A stretch of 38,108 nucleotides of DNA, from positions 1 through 38,108 of the forward strand of contig CANFCX010000013.1 of the NCBI GenBank assembly GCA_947445225.1. Direction: 5' to 3'. This stretch comes from Rhodospirillales bacterium (GTDB taxonomy: Bacteria; Pseudomonadota; Alphaproteobacteria; CACIAM-22H2). This document shows, piece after piece, positions 10,346-19,846 of the stretch. The position numbers and the translations under genes were made by a program. The notes below the pieces were generated by a model. That model was given only the letters and a program-made list of their open reading frames with translations. It did not search any database and was not told where the DNA came from. How positions within the stretch are numbered: position 1 is the first letter of the stretch; each line of letters opens with the position of its first letter.

Positions 10346-10538
10346 GATGACTCATACATTTGTTGGTGAAATATGGCCTCTGACCCGCAGAGGCGCCCTG
10401 CCAAGCAACCGTCATCGCCAACTCGAACGGTTCTTCTGGTGGAGGGCCGGTGCGGACGAATCCGCAACACCAACCAAGACTTAACAGAAAGCCGGGCGCC
10501 GCACCATTGCTTTCCTCGGGTTCGCCGGAAAGGCCGGC
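10346..10538 (-). other. Gap between prmC and DUF4167 with leader hairpins
   Basis: About 190 bases without a recognisable gene. On the minus strand a GC hairpin GCCGG-CCTTT-CCGGC sits directly after the prmC stop but lacks a T-run. Closer to DUF4167, GCCTCTG-loop-CAGAGGC (10376-10394) forms a 7-bp stem about 30 bases upstream of its start codon. The ribosome-binding site of DUF4167 is poor, so the hairpin could be part of a structured leader. I see no clear promoter. Confidence 0.4.
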
Positions 10539-11405
10539 TCAGGGACGCCGAAGGACAAGGCAGCGATCGATGCCGGCGAGGTCCTTACGGGCCATCGATA
10601 GATTGAGACCGGCGTTCCGGGCCAAACCGGCGACCGGTGCCGCTTGGCCCGCGCCAATCTCCAGGAATGCGGTCCCCGCTTTCGCCAGTAGCCGGGTCAG
10701 CGCCGGGATGAGGACGCGGTAACACGCCAAACCATCGGCGCCGGCGAACAAGGCGACGGGCGGCTCGAATCGGCTGATTTCGGGCGCGAGCGCGTGAAGC
10801 TCCGTTTCCGCCAGATAGGGTGGATTGGCTAGGATTAGGTCGAATTCCCCGGTGAGCGCCCCCGCCCAATCACCTTGGACAAACCCGGCGCGTCCGCCAA
10901 GACCGAGCCGCCGCGCGTTGTCCCGCGCCACGGTCAGCGCGCGGGCACTGATATCCACACCCACGCCACGGGCGTTGGGCAGTTCGCTCAGCACCGAGAG
11001 CAGCAGGCAGCCCGAACCGGTTCCAAGGTCGAGAATACGCATCGGAGCTTGGCGGTCGCGGGTCAGGTCGAGGGCGGCCCCAACCAGCGTTTCGCTGTCG
11101 GGTCGGGGAATCAGGACGGCATCGTTGACGCCAAACGGCAAGCTCCAGAACTCCCGCTCCCCCAGGATATAAGCGATCGGCTCCCGATCGATCCGGCGGC
11201 GGACCACACCCGCCAGTCTTGCTGCCTCCTCGGGCGCGAGCCGGCGGCCGGGACGACCGATGACGGCATCGGCATCGATCCCCAACGCGTGCCCGGCCAG
11301 CAAGCGAGCCTCCAGCCGCGCCCCGTCGACGCCGGCCGCGGACAGCAGGCGCGTGGCCTCGGCGAGGGCTGCGTCGAGCGTGGCCTGGGCCAAGAGATCG
11401 ATCAC
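10539..11405 (-). CDS. prmC: Release factor glutamine methyltransferase PrmC (HemK)
   Basis: It methylates the glutamine of the GGQ motif in release factors RF1 and RF2, using SAM. The 288-residue protein has the N-terminal helical domain (1-85), the SAM loop DLGTGSG at 126-132 and the substrate-glutamine motif NPPY at 194-197, all diagnostic. [10 protein letters not shown] near residues 99-108 is also a family signature. The start is a GTG whose bases overlap the prfA stop (GTGA), so its translation is coupled to that of its own substrate RF1. The hemA-prfA-prmC order is the same as in Escherichia coli. It is full length with no anomaly. Confidence 0.96.
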   Translation of the reverse strand: MIDLLAQATLDAALAEATRLLSAAGVDGARLEARLLAGHALGIDADAVIGRPGRRLAPEEAARLAGVVRRRIDREPIAYILGEREFWSLPFGVNDAVLIPRPDSETLVGAALDLTRDRQAPMRILDLGTGSGCLLLSVLSELPNARGVGVDISARALTVARDNARRLGLGGRAGFVQGDWAGALTGEFDLILANPPYLAETELHALAPEISRFEPPVALFAGADGLACYRVLIPALTRLLAKAGTAFLEIGAGQAAPVAGLARNAGLNLSMARKDLAGIDRCLVLRRP

Positions 11406-12475
11406 GCCAGGTCCGTGAGCCGCGCGGCCTCGTCCTCGGCGGTCAGGGCATCGATGAACTCGTCCAGCGCCTCGCCCTCCAGGACCTTGTCGATCTTGTA
11501 GAGCGTCAGGTTGATGCGGTGATCGGAGACGCGACCTTGCGGAAAATTATAGGTGCGGATGCGTTCTGAACGATCGCCGGTGCCGACTTGGCCGCGGCGT
11601 TTGGCCGAACGTTCGGCCTCGCGCTGCGCGCGCTCCATCTCATAGAGTCGGGCCCGGAGGATCTTCAGCGCCTTGGCCTTGTTCTTGTGCTGCGACTTTT
11701 CGTCCTGCTGCTGGACGACGAGGCCGGTCGGCAGATGGGTGATGCGGACCGCGCTGTCGGTCGTATTGACCGATTGGCCGCCGGGGCCGCTGGACCTGAA
11801 GACATCGATCCGCAAATCCTTGTCGTCGATCTTGATGTCGACCTCCTCGGCCTCGGGCAGGACGGCCACGGTCGCGGTCGAGGTATGGACACGCCCGGAG
11901 GATTCGGTGACCGGCACACGTTGGACGCGATGTACGCCCGATTCGAATTTGAGCCGCGCGAACACACCCCGGCCGCTGATCGAGGCAATGGCCTCCTTGA
12001 AGCCGCCGATGCCGGTCTCCGACAGCTCCATGGTCTCGAATTTCCAATTGCGGATGGCGGCGTAGCGCTGATACATGCGGAAAAGCTGGGCGGCGAACAA
12101 CGCCGCCTCGTCCCCACCCGTGCCGGCCCGCACCTCGAGGATGGCGTTGCGTTCGTCCGCCGCGTCCTTCGGCAGCAGCATGAGCAACACTTGGCGTTCG
12201 ATGCGGGGCAGGGTCTCTTTCAGCGCATAAAACTCGGTCTCGGCGAGGCTGCGCATTTCGGCGTCGGCCCCGCTATCGGTCATGATCGCGGCGAGATCGG
12301 CGAGTTCGGCCTGGGCCTTGCGTAGGGCCAGAACGCGCTCCGCCACCGGCGCGAGTTCCGCATATTCCTTCGACAACCGCGTGACCTCGCGTGAATCGAT
12401 CCCTTCGGCCTGCAGCGACGTGCCGAGTTCGGCGTGACGGGCCAACACTTGATCCAGCTTGGTTTGCAGACTCAT
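11402..12475 (-). CDS. prfA: Peptide chain release factor 1
   Basis: RF1 ends translation at UAA and UAG codons. At 357 residues it is of standard length. The GGQ motif sits at 232-234 in [10 protein letters not shown] and is the target of PrmC. The codon-recognition tripeptide is PVT at 188-190 ([10 protein letters not shown]), the PxT form that marks RF1 rather than RF2 (SPF). It overlaps hemA upstream by four bases (ATGA) and prmC downstream by four, so three genes are coupled. It is cytoplasmic and presumably essential. Confidence 0.97.
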   Translation of the reverse strand: MSLQTKLDQVLARHAELGTSLQAEGIDSREVTRLSKEYAELAPVAERVLALRKAQAELADLAAIMTDSGADAEMRSLAETEFYALKETLPRIERQVLLMLLPKDAADERNAILEVRAGTGGDEAALFAAQLFRMYQRYAAIRNWKFETMELSETGIGGFKEAIASISGRGVFARLKFESGVHRVQRVPVTESSGRVHTSTATVAVLPEAEEVDIKIDDKDLRIDVFRSSGPGGQSVNTTDSAVRITHLPTGLVVQQQDEKSQHKNKAKALKILRARLYEMERAQREAERSAKRRGQVGTGDRSERIRTYNFPQGRVSDHRINLTLYKIDKVLEGEALDEFIDALTAEDEAARLTDLA

Positions 12476-13767
12476 CGATCATTCCCTCCGCCGTCGAGGT
12501 TGAACAGCCGGCGGAGCAAACGCGCGGCGGCTTCCATGTCTTCGCGACCGGATGGATTGGCGGCAATCGCGCGCAGAATCAAGGACGGATCGTGCAGCAG
12601 GCGATTGATCAGCCGGCGCGTGGCCTCGGCCGCGTCGGCATCGTTGGCGCTCTCCAGAACTTGAACGCGGGTGTCCTCGAAATGCCGGCGCAAGACCGAC
12701 AGCAGGGGGACGGCCTGGCGCTCGGCGCGGCCGCGCTCGAACGCCGCCACCTCGGCATCCAGAATGGCCCACGCCGCCTTGGCCGCCGTCTCGCGCGTCG
12801 CCCGCGTGGCCATGGCCACGCCTTCGAGGTCATCGAGATCGTAGAGAAAGACGCCGTCGAGGGAATCGGCCGCGGGATCGACGTCGCCGGGAACCCCGAG
12901 GTCGATGACGAAAATCGGCCGCCGGCGGCGCAGCTTCAGCGCCGCATCCAGATGCGCCGCCGAAATCAGGGTCTGGCCGCCGCCCTGGGCGGTGACGGCG
13001 ATGTCGGCCTTGGCGAGCAGGGCGGTGGGGTCGTCGAAGGCGGCGTGGTGGCATTTGAGGCGCCGCGCCGTCTCCTCGGCGCGGGCGAGCGACGGGCCGG
13101 TCACGGTGAGCCGGGACAGCCCGGCCGCCCGCAAATGGTCGACCAGCAATTCGCCCATTTCACCGCTGCCGATCAACAACCCGGCGCACCGATCGAGATC
13201 GCCGTGAATCTCCCGGGCCAGTTCGACCGCGGCGGCGGCGATGGACACGGGGCCCTCGGCGATGGCAGTTTCGCTGCGTATCTTCTTGGCTGCGGCATAG
13301 GCCGATTGCAGCACGGCTTCCAATTCGGCGCCGGTCATGCCGGCGGTAGCGGCGGCGCGATGGCCGGATTTGAGCTGGCCCAGGATTTGCGGCTCGCCGA
13401 CGACCAGGCTGTCGAGCGAGGCGGCGACGGCGAAGATGTGACGCAGGGCCGCGCCTTCCTCGATCCTGTACAATTGGCGCTCCATGTCGGCATCCGGCAC
13501 ACCGGCCTGTTCGGCGAACAGGCCAACGATGGCGGCGGCCGCTTCCGCCGGATCGGGGTGGGCGGCCTGAACTTCGATACGGTCGCAGGTGGACAACACG
13601 ATCGCCTGGGCGAGGCCCGCCCGGCGCAATCGCTCGAGAAACCCACCCATCGCGTCTTCGGTCACGTAGAGGCCTTCGCGCAAGGCGGGGGAACTCGAAC
13701 GATGGTTGGCGCCGACCACGACCAATCGCGCCAGGCCCGGCGGGGGTTTGTCCGTCGCGGCGGCCAT
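12472..13767 (-). CDS. hemA: Glutamyl-tRNA reductase (C5 pathway of haem synthesis)
   Basis: It reduces Glu-tRNA to glutamate-1-semialdehyde, the first step of tetrapyrrole synthesis by the C5 route. The 431-residue protein shows the family pattern: [14 protein letters not shown] at the N-terminus, the catalytic cysteine C61 in [36 protein letters not shown], and the NADPH-binding [10 protein letters not shown]. The usual catalytic context is STCNR; here Asn is replaced by Asp, which may be a lineage trait. The C-terminal dimerisation helix region is present. It overlaps prfA by four bases and follows hisS by four. Most Alphaproteobacteria make ALA with ALA synthase instead, so the presence of this gene is noteworthy. 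No hemL is in the window. Confidence 0.94.
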   Translation of the reverse strand: MAAATDKPPPGLARLVVVGANHRSSSPALREGLYVTEDAMGGFLERLRRAGLAQAIVLSTCDRIEVQAAHPDPAEAAAAIVGLFAEQAGVPDADMERQLYRIEEGAALRHIFAVAASLDSLVVGEPQILGQLKSGHRAAATAGMTGAELEAVLQSAYAAAKKIRSETAIAEGPVSIAAAAVELAREIHGDLDRCAGLLIGSGEMGELLVDHLRAAGLSRLTVTGPSLARAEETARRLKCHHAAFDDPTALLAKADIAVTAQGGGQTLISAAHLDAALKLRRRRPIFVIDLGVPGDVDPAADSLDGVFLYDLDDLEGVAMATRATRETAAKAAWAILDAEVAAFERGRAERQAVPLLSVLRRHFEDTRVQVLESANDADAAEATRRLINRLLHDPSLILRAIAANPSGREDMEAAARLLRRLFNLDGGGNDR

Positions 13768-13771
13768 GCCG

Positions 13772-15016
13772 CTACCGGAAACGGGCGAGGCGGTCGTTCA
13801 GGTCCGAGAGCGGAACTTCCGACTGCTCGCCCGTGTCGAGATCGCGCACCGTCGCGGCACCCCGCTTCATTTCATCCTCGCCCAACAAAAGAGCGACACG
13901 CGCATTGGCCTTGTTGGCCGCTTTCATGCGTTTGCCGACATTGCCGCGATAACCGAGTTCGACCGCGAAGCCGGCCTTCCGCAAACGGGCGGCGAGAAGC
14001 GGTGCCTCGGCCTCCGCTTCCGGTCCGATGGGCACGACCGCGACCGGACGCGGCTGCGGCGGCGCCTCGGCCAGCAGCATCGCCAGGCGCTCCACCCCGC
14101 CGGCCCAGCCGATCGCGGGCACGGTCGGGCCGCCCATGGTCGCCACCAACCCGTCATAACGGCCGCCGGCGAGCACCGCACCTTGCGCGCCCAAAGCCTC
14201 GGTCGTGAATTCAAAGGCGGTGTGGCAATAATAATCGAGGCCGCGCACCAGCCGCGGATTGATCGTGAAGGTGATGCCGAGGCGCTCCAGCCCCTTGGTG
14301 ACCTGGCTGAAAAATTCCTTCGATTCGGAATTAAGGAAATCGGTGAAAAGCGGCGCGTCGGCGACCAGCTTGCGGTCGCCCTCATCCTTTGAATCGAGGA
14401 TACGCAAGGGATTGCGTTCCAGCCGGAGCCGGCTATCGGGCGACAACGCGCCGACATGCCCCTGGAAATACCCGACCAACGCCGCGCGATAGGCGGAACG
14501 GCTCTCCGCATCGCCGAGGGTATTGATCTCGAGCCGGGTCTTGGCGAGCACACCCAGCCCATCGAGGATGGCGGCGCCCAACGCGATGGTGTCGATGTCG
14601 GCCGGCGGTTCGGCCACGCCCAGATTTTCGACCCCGATCTGATGGAATTGGCGCAGACGACCTTTTTGCGGCCGTTCATAACGAAACATCGGCCCGTAAT
14701 AGAAAAACTTGAGCGGCAGGCGCTGGGCGAGGCCGCCGGAAATCAGGGCGCGGCAAACACCGGCGGTTCCCTCCGGACGCAGCGTCACATCGTCGCCGCC
14801 GCGATCGGTGAAACTGTACATTTCCTTGGTGACGATATCGGAGGTGTCGCCGAGCGTGCGTTTGAAGACCTCGGAGAACTCGAAGATCGGCGTCGCGATT
14901 TCCTCGAAACAATAGCGCGCGGCGATGTCGCGCGCGGTCTCCGCCACCTTGCGGTGCCGGCGCATATCCTCGCCAAGAAGGTCATGCGTGCCGCGAACCG
15001 GCTGCAGGCCTGCCAT
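13772..15016 (-). CDS. hisS: Histidyl-tRNA synthetase
   Basis: A class II aminoacyl-tRNA synthetase charging tRNA-His. The 414 residues include the opening PVRGTHDLLGED, motif 2 (FYYGPMFRYERPQKGRLRQF), the histidine-specific LVRGLDYYCHTAFEF, motif 3 with GWAGGVERLAML, and the C-terminal anticodon-binding domain from about 320. FYYGPMFRYERPQ and the HisA motif make this HisRS and not the paralogue HisZ, which lacks the anticodon domain. It follows ispG by 20 bases and precedes hemA by four. The rodZ-ispG-hisS order is the same as in Escherichia coli. Confidence 0.97.
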   Translation of the reverse strand: MAGLQPVRGTHDLLGEDMRRHRKVAETARDIAARYCFEEIATPIFEFSEVFKRTLGDTSDIVTKEMYSFTDRGGDDVTLRPEGTAGVCRALISGGLAQRLPLKFFYYGPMFRYERPQKGRLRQFHQIGVENLGVAEPPADIDTIALGAAILDGLGVLAKTRLEINTLGDAESRSAYRAALVGYFQGHVGALSPDSRLRLERNPLRILDSKDEGDRKLVADAPLFTDFLNSESKEFFSQVTKGLERLGITFTINPRLVRGLDYYCHTAFEFTTEALGAQGAVLAGGRYDGLVATMGGPTVPAIGWAGGVERLAMLLAEAPPQPRPVAVVPIGPEAEAEAPLLAARLRKAGFAVELGYRGNVGKRMKAANKANARVALLLGEDEMKRGAATVRDLDTGEQSEVPLSDLNDRLARFR

Positions 15017-15036
15017 TCGATAACGCCGGTCGGTGA

Positions 15037-16170
15037 CTAAAGGACGGGGGAGCGAGCGGTTTCGACGGCCGGCCCGGCAGCCTCGATTTCGCGCGCCCGC
15101 CGCTCAACCATGTTCGCCAGGTGTTCGACCACCGATTCGTCCTTCAGCCGATGGTGCGGTACGCCGGACACATAGACCATATGCGTGTCGTTGCCGCCGC
15201 CGGTCAAGCCGATATCGGTCTCGCGCGCCTCGCCCGGGCCGTTGACCACGCAGCCGATGACCGACAGTGTCATCGGGGTGGTGATATGGGCCAGGCGCGC
15301 CTCCAGCGCGTCCACCGTTCGGATGACGTCGAATTGTTGGCGGGCGCAGGACGGGCAGGCGATCACGGTCACGCCGCGGCGGCGCAGGCCGAGCCCTTTG
15401 AGGATTTCGTAGCCCGCCTTGACTTCCTCCACCGGATCGGCGGCGAGCGAGACCCGAATGGTGTCGCCAATGCCGGCCCACAACAGCGAGCCGATACCGA
15501 TCGCCGATTTCACCGTGCCGCTGCGCAGCGCCCCGGCCTCGGTGATCCCAAGATGAAGCGGATAGTCGCAGACCTCGGCCAACCCCTGATACGCGGCGAC
15601 GGCCAGGAAGATATCGGAGGCCTTGACGCTGATCTTGAACTCGAAGAAATCCTCGTCCTCGAGCATTCGGGCATGGGTGAGGGCGCTTTCGACCATCGCC
15701 TCGGGACAGGGTTCCCCGTATTTTTCGAGAAGGTCGCGTTCGAGGCTGCCGGCATTAACGCCAATGCGCATGGAGCAGCCAAAATACTTCGCGGCCTTGA
15801 CCACATCGCGCACGCGCGCGCGGCTGCCGATGTTGCCGGGATTGATGCGAAGACAGGCGGCGCCGGCCTGTGCGGCTTCGATAGCGCGCCGATAGTGGAA
15901 ATGAATGTCGGCGACGATCGGGACCTTGGCCGCCTTGACGATCGCCGACAGGGCCCGGGTGGAGTCCTCGTCCGGGCAGGAGACGCGCACGATGTCGGCG
16001 CCGGCATCCTCCAGCGCGGCGATTTGGGCGATCGTCGCCGCGGCATCCGATGTCAGGGTATTGGTCATCGATTGCACGGTAATCGGCGCATCGCCGCCGA
16101 CGGCGACGTTGCCGACCCGGATCTGCCGGGATTTTCGCCGTATGATTTGCCGATACGGCCGAATCGTCAT
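15037..16170 (-). CDS. ispG: 4-hydroxy-3-methylbut-2-en-1-yl diphosphate synthase (flavodoxin/ferredoxin)
   Basis: IspG (GcpE) is the [4Fe-4S] enzyme that converts MEcPP to HMBPP, the penultimate step of the MEP isoprenoid pathway. At 377 residues it is the short bacterial form without the plant-type insert. The TIM-barrel part starts [20 protein letters not shown], and the cluster ligands are in [10 protein letters not shown] and [13 protein letters not shown] near the C-terminus. The start ATG has GGAG eight bases upstream. It lies 72 bases after the rodZ-like gene and 20 before hisS. The ferredoxin gene at 2.2 kb could be an electron donor, but that is only a guess. Confidence 0.97.
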   Translation of the reverse strand: MTIRPYRQIIRRKSRQIRVGNVAVGGDAPITVQSMTNTLTSDAAATIAQIAALEDAGADIVRVSCPDEDSTRALSAIVKAAKVPIVADIHFHYRRAIEAAQAGAACLRINPGNIGSRARVRDVVKAAKYFGCSMRIGVNAGSLERDLLEKYGEPCPEAMVESALTHARMLEDEDFFEFKISVKASDIFLAVAAYQGLAEVCDYPLHLGITEAGALRSGTVKSAIGIGSLLWAGIGDTIRVSLAADPVEEVKAGYEILKGLGLRRRGVTVIACPSCARQQFDVIRTVDALEARLAHITTPMTLSVIGCVVNGPGEARETDIGLTGGGNDTHMVYVSGVPHHRLKDESVVEHLANMVERRAREIEAAGPAVETARSPVL

Positions 16171-16242
16171 GTCTTGCTCCGGGTGGCCGGGCGCGGCGCC
16201 CGAAGACGACCGTGCCGGCGGCTGGTCAGGTGCGCGCGAGTC

Positions 16243-17400
16243 TCAACGGCCGGAGTCGCCGCCGGCCTTCGCGCGATTGGCCTCCGGCACCGCGGTGCCG
16301 CTCAACAGCCGGTAGGGGTCCAGCGCGACGTCGCGACGAACGAAACCCGGACGCCCGATGGCCGGGGCTTGGCGCCCATCGACGAGTATGTCCAGCCCGC
16401 CGGCATTCCCGGTGTAGAGGAAAAGGCCGGGGCGGGGCGGGACCATGTAACTGTCCCCCTGTTTCATTGTCCGCATGAAAACGATGGTGCCGCCGGCATC
16501 GTTGACTTGAATCCAGCTTTCGGCGGTCGCGCGGATCAGCACGCGGCTATCGATATTAACCTCGCCGTAAAGTCGCGGCGTGTTGCCGCCGACACTTTCG
16601 GGGGCGGCGGGAATGGCGTTGGAATCGGCAAATGAAGGGGCAGCCGGTGGTGGAGGCGCCGATGGCGCCGCCAGTGTGAGCGCGGGCGCGGGCGCGGGTG
16701 CCGGCACCGGGGCCAACCGCGGGGGCGGCGGCGGAGCCGGCGGTAAGGTGGCCTGCGGTGGAATCGGGGATGCGATGGCTGAGGGTGCCGGCGGGGGCAA
16801 CTCGACCGGAACCGGCGGCGAGGGCCGGGCCGCGGTGGTCGCAGCGTTTGAGGTTGTCTCCGGGAGTATGGTGGTGACCGCCGGCGCATCTTTCACCGCC
16901 GCCGACAGCCGCACCGGAACCGCCGGGGCCCGGGTCGTGGCGGCCTCTTCGAGCGAGGACAGATAGAACCAGCCGCCATAGGCGGCGACGGCGACGATCA
17001 GCGACACCAGCAGGATGGCACCGCTGGGTAGCCGCCCTTCCGGCAGCGGCGCGGGGAAGATGAGCTCGGTGCCTTGGTTGGCGCCCGCGGCCTCTTCCTT
17101 GAAACGGCGCAAAATGTCGGCCTGGTCGAGCCCCAGGTAGCGGGCATAGGCACGAATGAATCCCACCGCATAGACGGCGCCGGGAAGCTCGTTAAATCGT
17201 CCTTCTTCGATCGCCTCGAGATAGGGCAGGCGGATCCGCAATGCCTTGGCGACGTCGCGTAATTCAAAACGACTCCGAAGCCGCTCGGCGCGCAGCAGCG
17301 AGCCGACGCCGGAACCGTCATCGTTGCCGCGCGGCGATTCAACCGGGGGCTCGGTCTCACCGCCGACAATAAGCAAACGCTTACGTTTGCGTTGCACCAT
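16243..17400 (-). CDS. RodZ-like membrane protein: N-terminal HTH, TM segment, C-terminal DUF4115
   Basis: RodZ proteins link the MreB cytoskeleton to the cell-wall machinery. This one has a helix-turn-helix of the HTH_25 type (FELRDVAKALRIRLPYLEAI to AYARYLGLD), one membrane segment (AILLVSLIVAVAAYGGWFYL), a Pro/Ala-rich periplasmic linker of about 110 residues and a C-terminal DUF4115 domain (ATAESWIQVND to GLDILVDGR). Synteny with ispG and hisS supports the call. The ORF-track start at 17517 is too far upstream. GGAGG at 17413-17417 touches ATG 17412, lies six bases before an in-frame TTG (17406) and 12 bases before ATG 17400. I place the start at 17400, but it is uncertain by a few codons. 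The length is then about 385 residues. Confidence 0.85.
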   Translation of the reverse strand: MVQRKRKRLLIVGGETEPPVESPRGNDDGSGVGSLLRAERLRSRFELRDVAKALRIRLPYLEAIEEGRFNELPGAVYAVGFIRAYARYLGLDQADILRRFKEEAAGANQGTELIFPAPLPEGRLPSGAILLVSLIVAVAAYGGWFYLSSLEEAATTRAPAVPVRLSAAVKDAPAVTTILPETTSNAATTAARPSPPVPVELPPPAPSAIASPIPPQATLPPAPPPPPRLAPVPAPAPAPALTLAAPSAPPPPAAPSFADSNAIPAAPESVGGNTPRLYGEVNIDSRVLIRATAESWIQVNDAGGTIVFMRTMKQGDSYMVPPRPGLFLYTGNAGGLDILVDGRQAPAIGRPGFVRRDVALDPYRLLSGTAVPEANRAKAGGDSGR

Positions 17401-17507
17401 GTTCAATTTCATCCTCCACAGCGAACCGGAAACAAGATCGCCGCCCGCCCCGGTGGACGACCCAACCCCGACCCGATTCGCCGGGGTTTTCCAGCACTTC
17501 CAACCCT

Positions 17508-17552
17508 TTTTTACCAAGAAACCGCGCCCAGTAGCAACGAAGTTGGTAAAAA
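17508..17552. repeat. 10-bp perfect inverted repeat between ptsP and rodZ-like gene
   Basis: TTTTTACCAA at 17508-17517 and TTGGTAAAAA at 17543-17552 form perfect arms around 25 bases. The repeat lies within the 168-base gap after the ptsP stop. Being AT-rich, it could be a protein-binding operator, a weak bidirectional terminator, or lie over the rodZ-like promoter (on the minus strand TTGCTA, 18 bases, TAAAAA overlaps it). A second repeat, AACCCCG/CGGGGTT (17464-17488), follows in the leader. Confidence 0.6.
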
Positions 17553-17568
17553 TCAGGTTAACGCCACT

Positions 17569-19842
17569 TCAAATCGCCACGCCGTGATCGCGGGCATAAG
17601 CCAACAATCGATCGCGGATGGTATGCGCGGAACTCGCATATAAGGAATCGAGGAAGACTTCCAGGGGCCGCAACTCCAGGCTGCGGACCATGGCTTTCAC
17701 CGGCCCGATGGCCGGCCCCGGCATCGACAGGCTGCGCATGCCGACCCCGATGAGAGCCATGGTTTCGAGGGGACGCGACCCCATGTCGCCGCAAATCGCG
17801 AGCGGCACCCGCGCCGCCGAGCAGCGCAGGGCAAGGTCATGCAAAAAGGACAGAATGACCGGAGACAAGACATCGTAGCGATTCGCCAGGCGAGGGTTGC
17901 CGCGGTCGGAGGCGAAGAGGAACTGGATCAGATCGTTGCTGCCCACGGACAGGAAATCGGCGCGGCGGAGCAGCGCCGGAAGCTGCAGCGCCAACGCCGG
18001 CACTTCCAACATGGCGCCAACCCGCAGCGGCGAGGGCAGGGGGCCACCGCGCGCCGCCGCGCGCTCGATTTCAATATCCAGGATGGCGCGGGCGGCATCG
18101 AATTCGGCAACCTCGGCGACCATCGGAAACATGATGTCGAGGCGTGCGCCGGAAGCGGCCTGGATCAGGGCGCGCAATTGCTGCCGCAGGAGATGGGGGC
18201 GGTCCAGCGCGATGCGAATGGCGCGCCAGCCCATGGCGGGGTTTTCGTCGCCGGTGCTGCTCATATAAGGCAGAACCTTGTCGCCGCCGATGTCGAGGGT
18301 TCGAAAGACCACGGGTTTTCCATCGGCGGCGGCGTAAATCTTACGGTACAGGTCGGCCTGGGCGGCGACGCCGGGGAAGTCGGCCCGCACCATGAACGGA
18401 ATTTCCGTCCGATAGAGCCCAACACCGTCGGCCCCCGCCGATTTCAAATGGGGAAGGTCGACGAGCAGCCCGGCATTGAGGTTCAGCGATATGCCGATGC
18501 CATCGCGGGTTACCGCGGGCAGGTTGCTCATGGCGAGATACGACGCCTGCCGCGCTTCGCGGCCGCGCATGCTGGCCGCGAAGACGTCGCGTACGTCCTC
18601 GCTCGGCCGCACGAATACCTGCCCGTTGTCGCCGTCGGCGATCACGGCGTCGAGGGGTTCGACCCGGGCCAACGCATCCTTGACCTGTCCGATCACGGGA
18701 ATGTCGAGCGCGCGGGCGACGATGGTCACATGGGCGGTGGGCGAGCCTTCCTCCAGAATCAGCCCGCGCAGCCATTTGCGGTCGTAGTCGAGCAGCTCGG
18801 CGGGCCCCATGGTGCGCGCAAAGACGATGATGGGCACCGGCGGGTCCGGCAAGACCGGCCTGGTGTGGCCACCCGATAGATGAACGATTAGCCGGTTCCC
18901 CAAATCGTCGAGATCGGAAAGCCGCTCGCGCAGATAGGGGTCGGTCGCCTGCGCCATGCGGGCGCGCGTATCGTCTTGCACTTTCTGCACCGCTGCCTCG
19001 GCGGTTAGGCCGGTGTGCACGGCCTCGCCGATACGCGCGACCCAGCCGCGGTCGTCGGCGAACATGCGATAGGATTCGAGAATTTCACGATGTTCGCCGC
19101 CATCGCGGACATCGGCGGCGTCCAGCATGTCGTCGAGCGCCGAACGCATGCCGGCGACGGCGTCCTGCAAGCGGCCGAGTTCGGCATTCACATCTTCGGC
19201 CACCATCTGAGTGATGGTGACGCGCGGCCGATGGAGGACGGCCACGCCCATGGCCAGACCGTCGTTAAGCACGCGGCCTTCGAGCCGCGTCGGCAACGTC
19301 GCGATACCTTCGGCGGGCGCTAATTCCTCGGCACTGATCAAGCCGCCGCCGGCGATCAGCTCGGCCAACACCATGGCCACCGTCTGCAGCGTCTCGATTT
19401 CGCCTTCGTCGTAGTCGCGAAAGCTGCGGTTCTGCACGACCAGCACGCCGATGACCCGGCCGCCGCGCAGCACCGGTACACCCATGAACGAATGATAGAT
19501 TTCCTCGCCGGTCTCCGGCCGATAGGCGAAATCGGGATGGGATTGCGCGTCGGCCAGGGCGAGGGGCCGGGACTGGGCGGCGATGTTTCCGACCAGACCC
19601 TCGCCGACATTCAGCCTTGTCCGGTGGATGGCCTCGCGCCTTAGTCCCTCGGTGGCGAAAAGCTCGAGGACGTCGCCGGAGCGGCGCACATAAACCGAAC
19701 ACACCTCGGCCACCATTTCCGAGGCGACGATGCGCACGACCTTATCGAGCCTCTGCTGACCGGTTCCGGGCGCGGCCATGGCGTCGCGCACGTGCCGCAG
19801 GAGGCGCCGAGAGCCCGCCCACACATCGTCGGCTTGGGCCAT
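17569..19842 (-). CDS. ptsP: Phosphoenolpyruvate-protein phosphotransferase PtsP (EI-Ntr)
   Basis: The first enzyme of the nitrogen-related PTS: it autophosphorylates from PEP and passes phosphate to NPr and then EIIA-Ntr, regulating potassium, nitrogen and carbon metabolism. The 757 residues hold an N-terminal GAF domain (about 20-165, including NRSFRDYDEGEIETLQTV), the PEP-utiliser N-terminal helical domain, the phosphohistidine domain (EEGSPTAHVTIVARALDIP, with the active His) and the TIM-barrel PEP-binding domain. The last carries VGSNDLIQF and the catalytic Cys in AICGDMGSRPLE. The GAF domain separates it from sugar PTS enzyme I. It starts four bases after the nitronate monooxygenase stop. 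A lysC-ptsP neighbourhood is common in Alphaproteobacteria. Confidence 0.96.
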   Translation of the reverse strand: MAQADDVWAGSRRLLRHVRDAMAAPGTGQQRLDKVVRIVASEMVAEVCSVYVRRSGDVLELFATEGLRREAIHRTRLNVGEGLVGNIAAQSRPLALADAQSHPDFAYRPETGEEIYHSFMGVPVLRGGRVIGVLVVQNRSFRDYDEGEIETLQTVAMVLAELIAGGGLISAEELAPAEGIATLPTRLEGRVLNDGLAMGVAVLHRPRVTITQMVAEDVNAELGRLQDAVAGMRSALDDMLDAADVRDGGEHREILESYRMFADDRGWVARIGEAVHTGLTAEAAVQKVQDDTRARMAQATDPYLRERLSDLDDLGNRLIVHLSGGHTRPVLPDPPVPIIVFARTMGPAELLDYDRKWLRGLILEEGSPTAHVTIVARALDIPVIGQVKDALARVEPLDAVIADGDNGQVFVRPSEDVRDVFAASMRGREARQASYLAMSNLPAVTRDGIGISLNLNAGLLVDLPHLKSAGADGVGLYRTEIPFMVRADFPGVAAQADLYRKIYAAADGKPVVFRTLDIGGDKVLPYMSSTGDENPAMGWRAIRIALDRPHLLRQQLRALIQAASGARLDIMFPMVAEVAEFDAARAILDIEIERAAARGGPLPSPLRVGAMLEVPALALQLPALLRRADFLSVGSNDLIQFLFASDRGNPRLANRYDVLSPVILSFLHDLALRCSAARVPLAICGDMGSRPLETMALIGVGMRSLSMPGPAIGPVKAMVRSLELRPLEVFLDSLYASSAHTIRDRLLAYARDHGVAI

Positions 19843-19846
19843 TGCA

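Noticed and set aside
12391-14208. 605-codon plus-strand ORF opposite hemA and hisS
   Set aside because: Shadow of two strongly recognised genes; Gly/Arg-rich translation without motifs.
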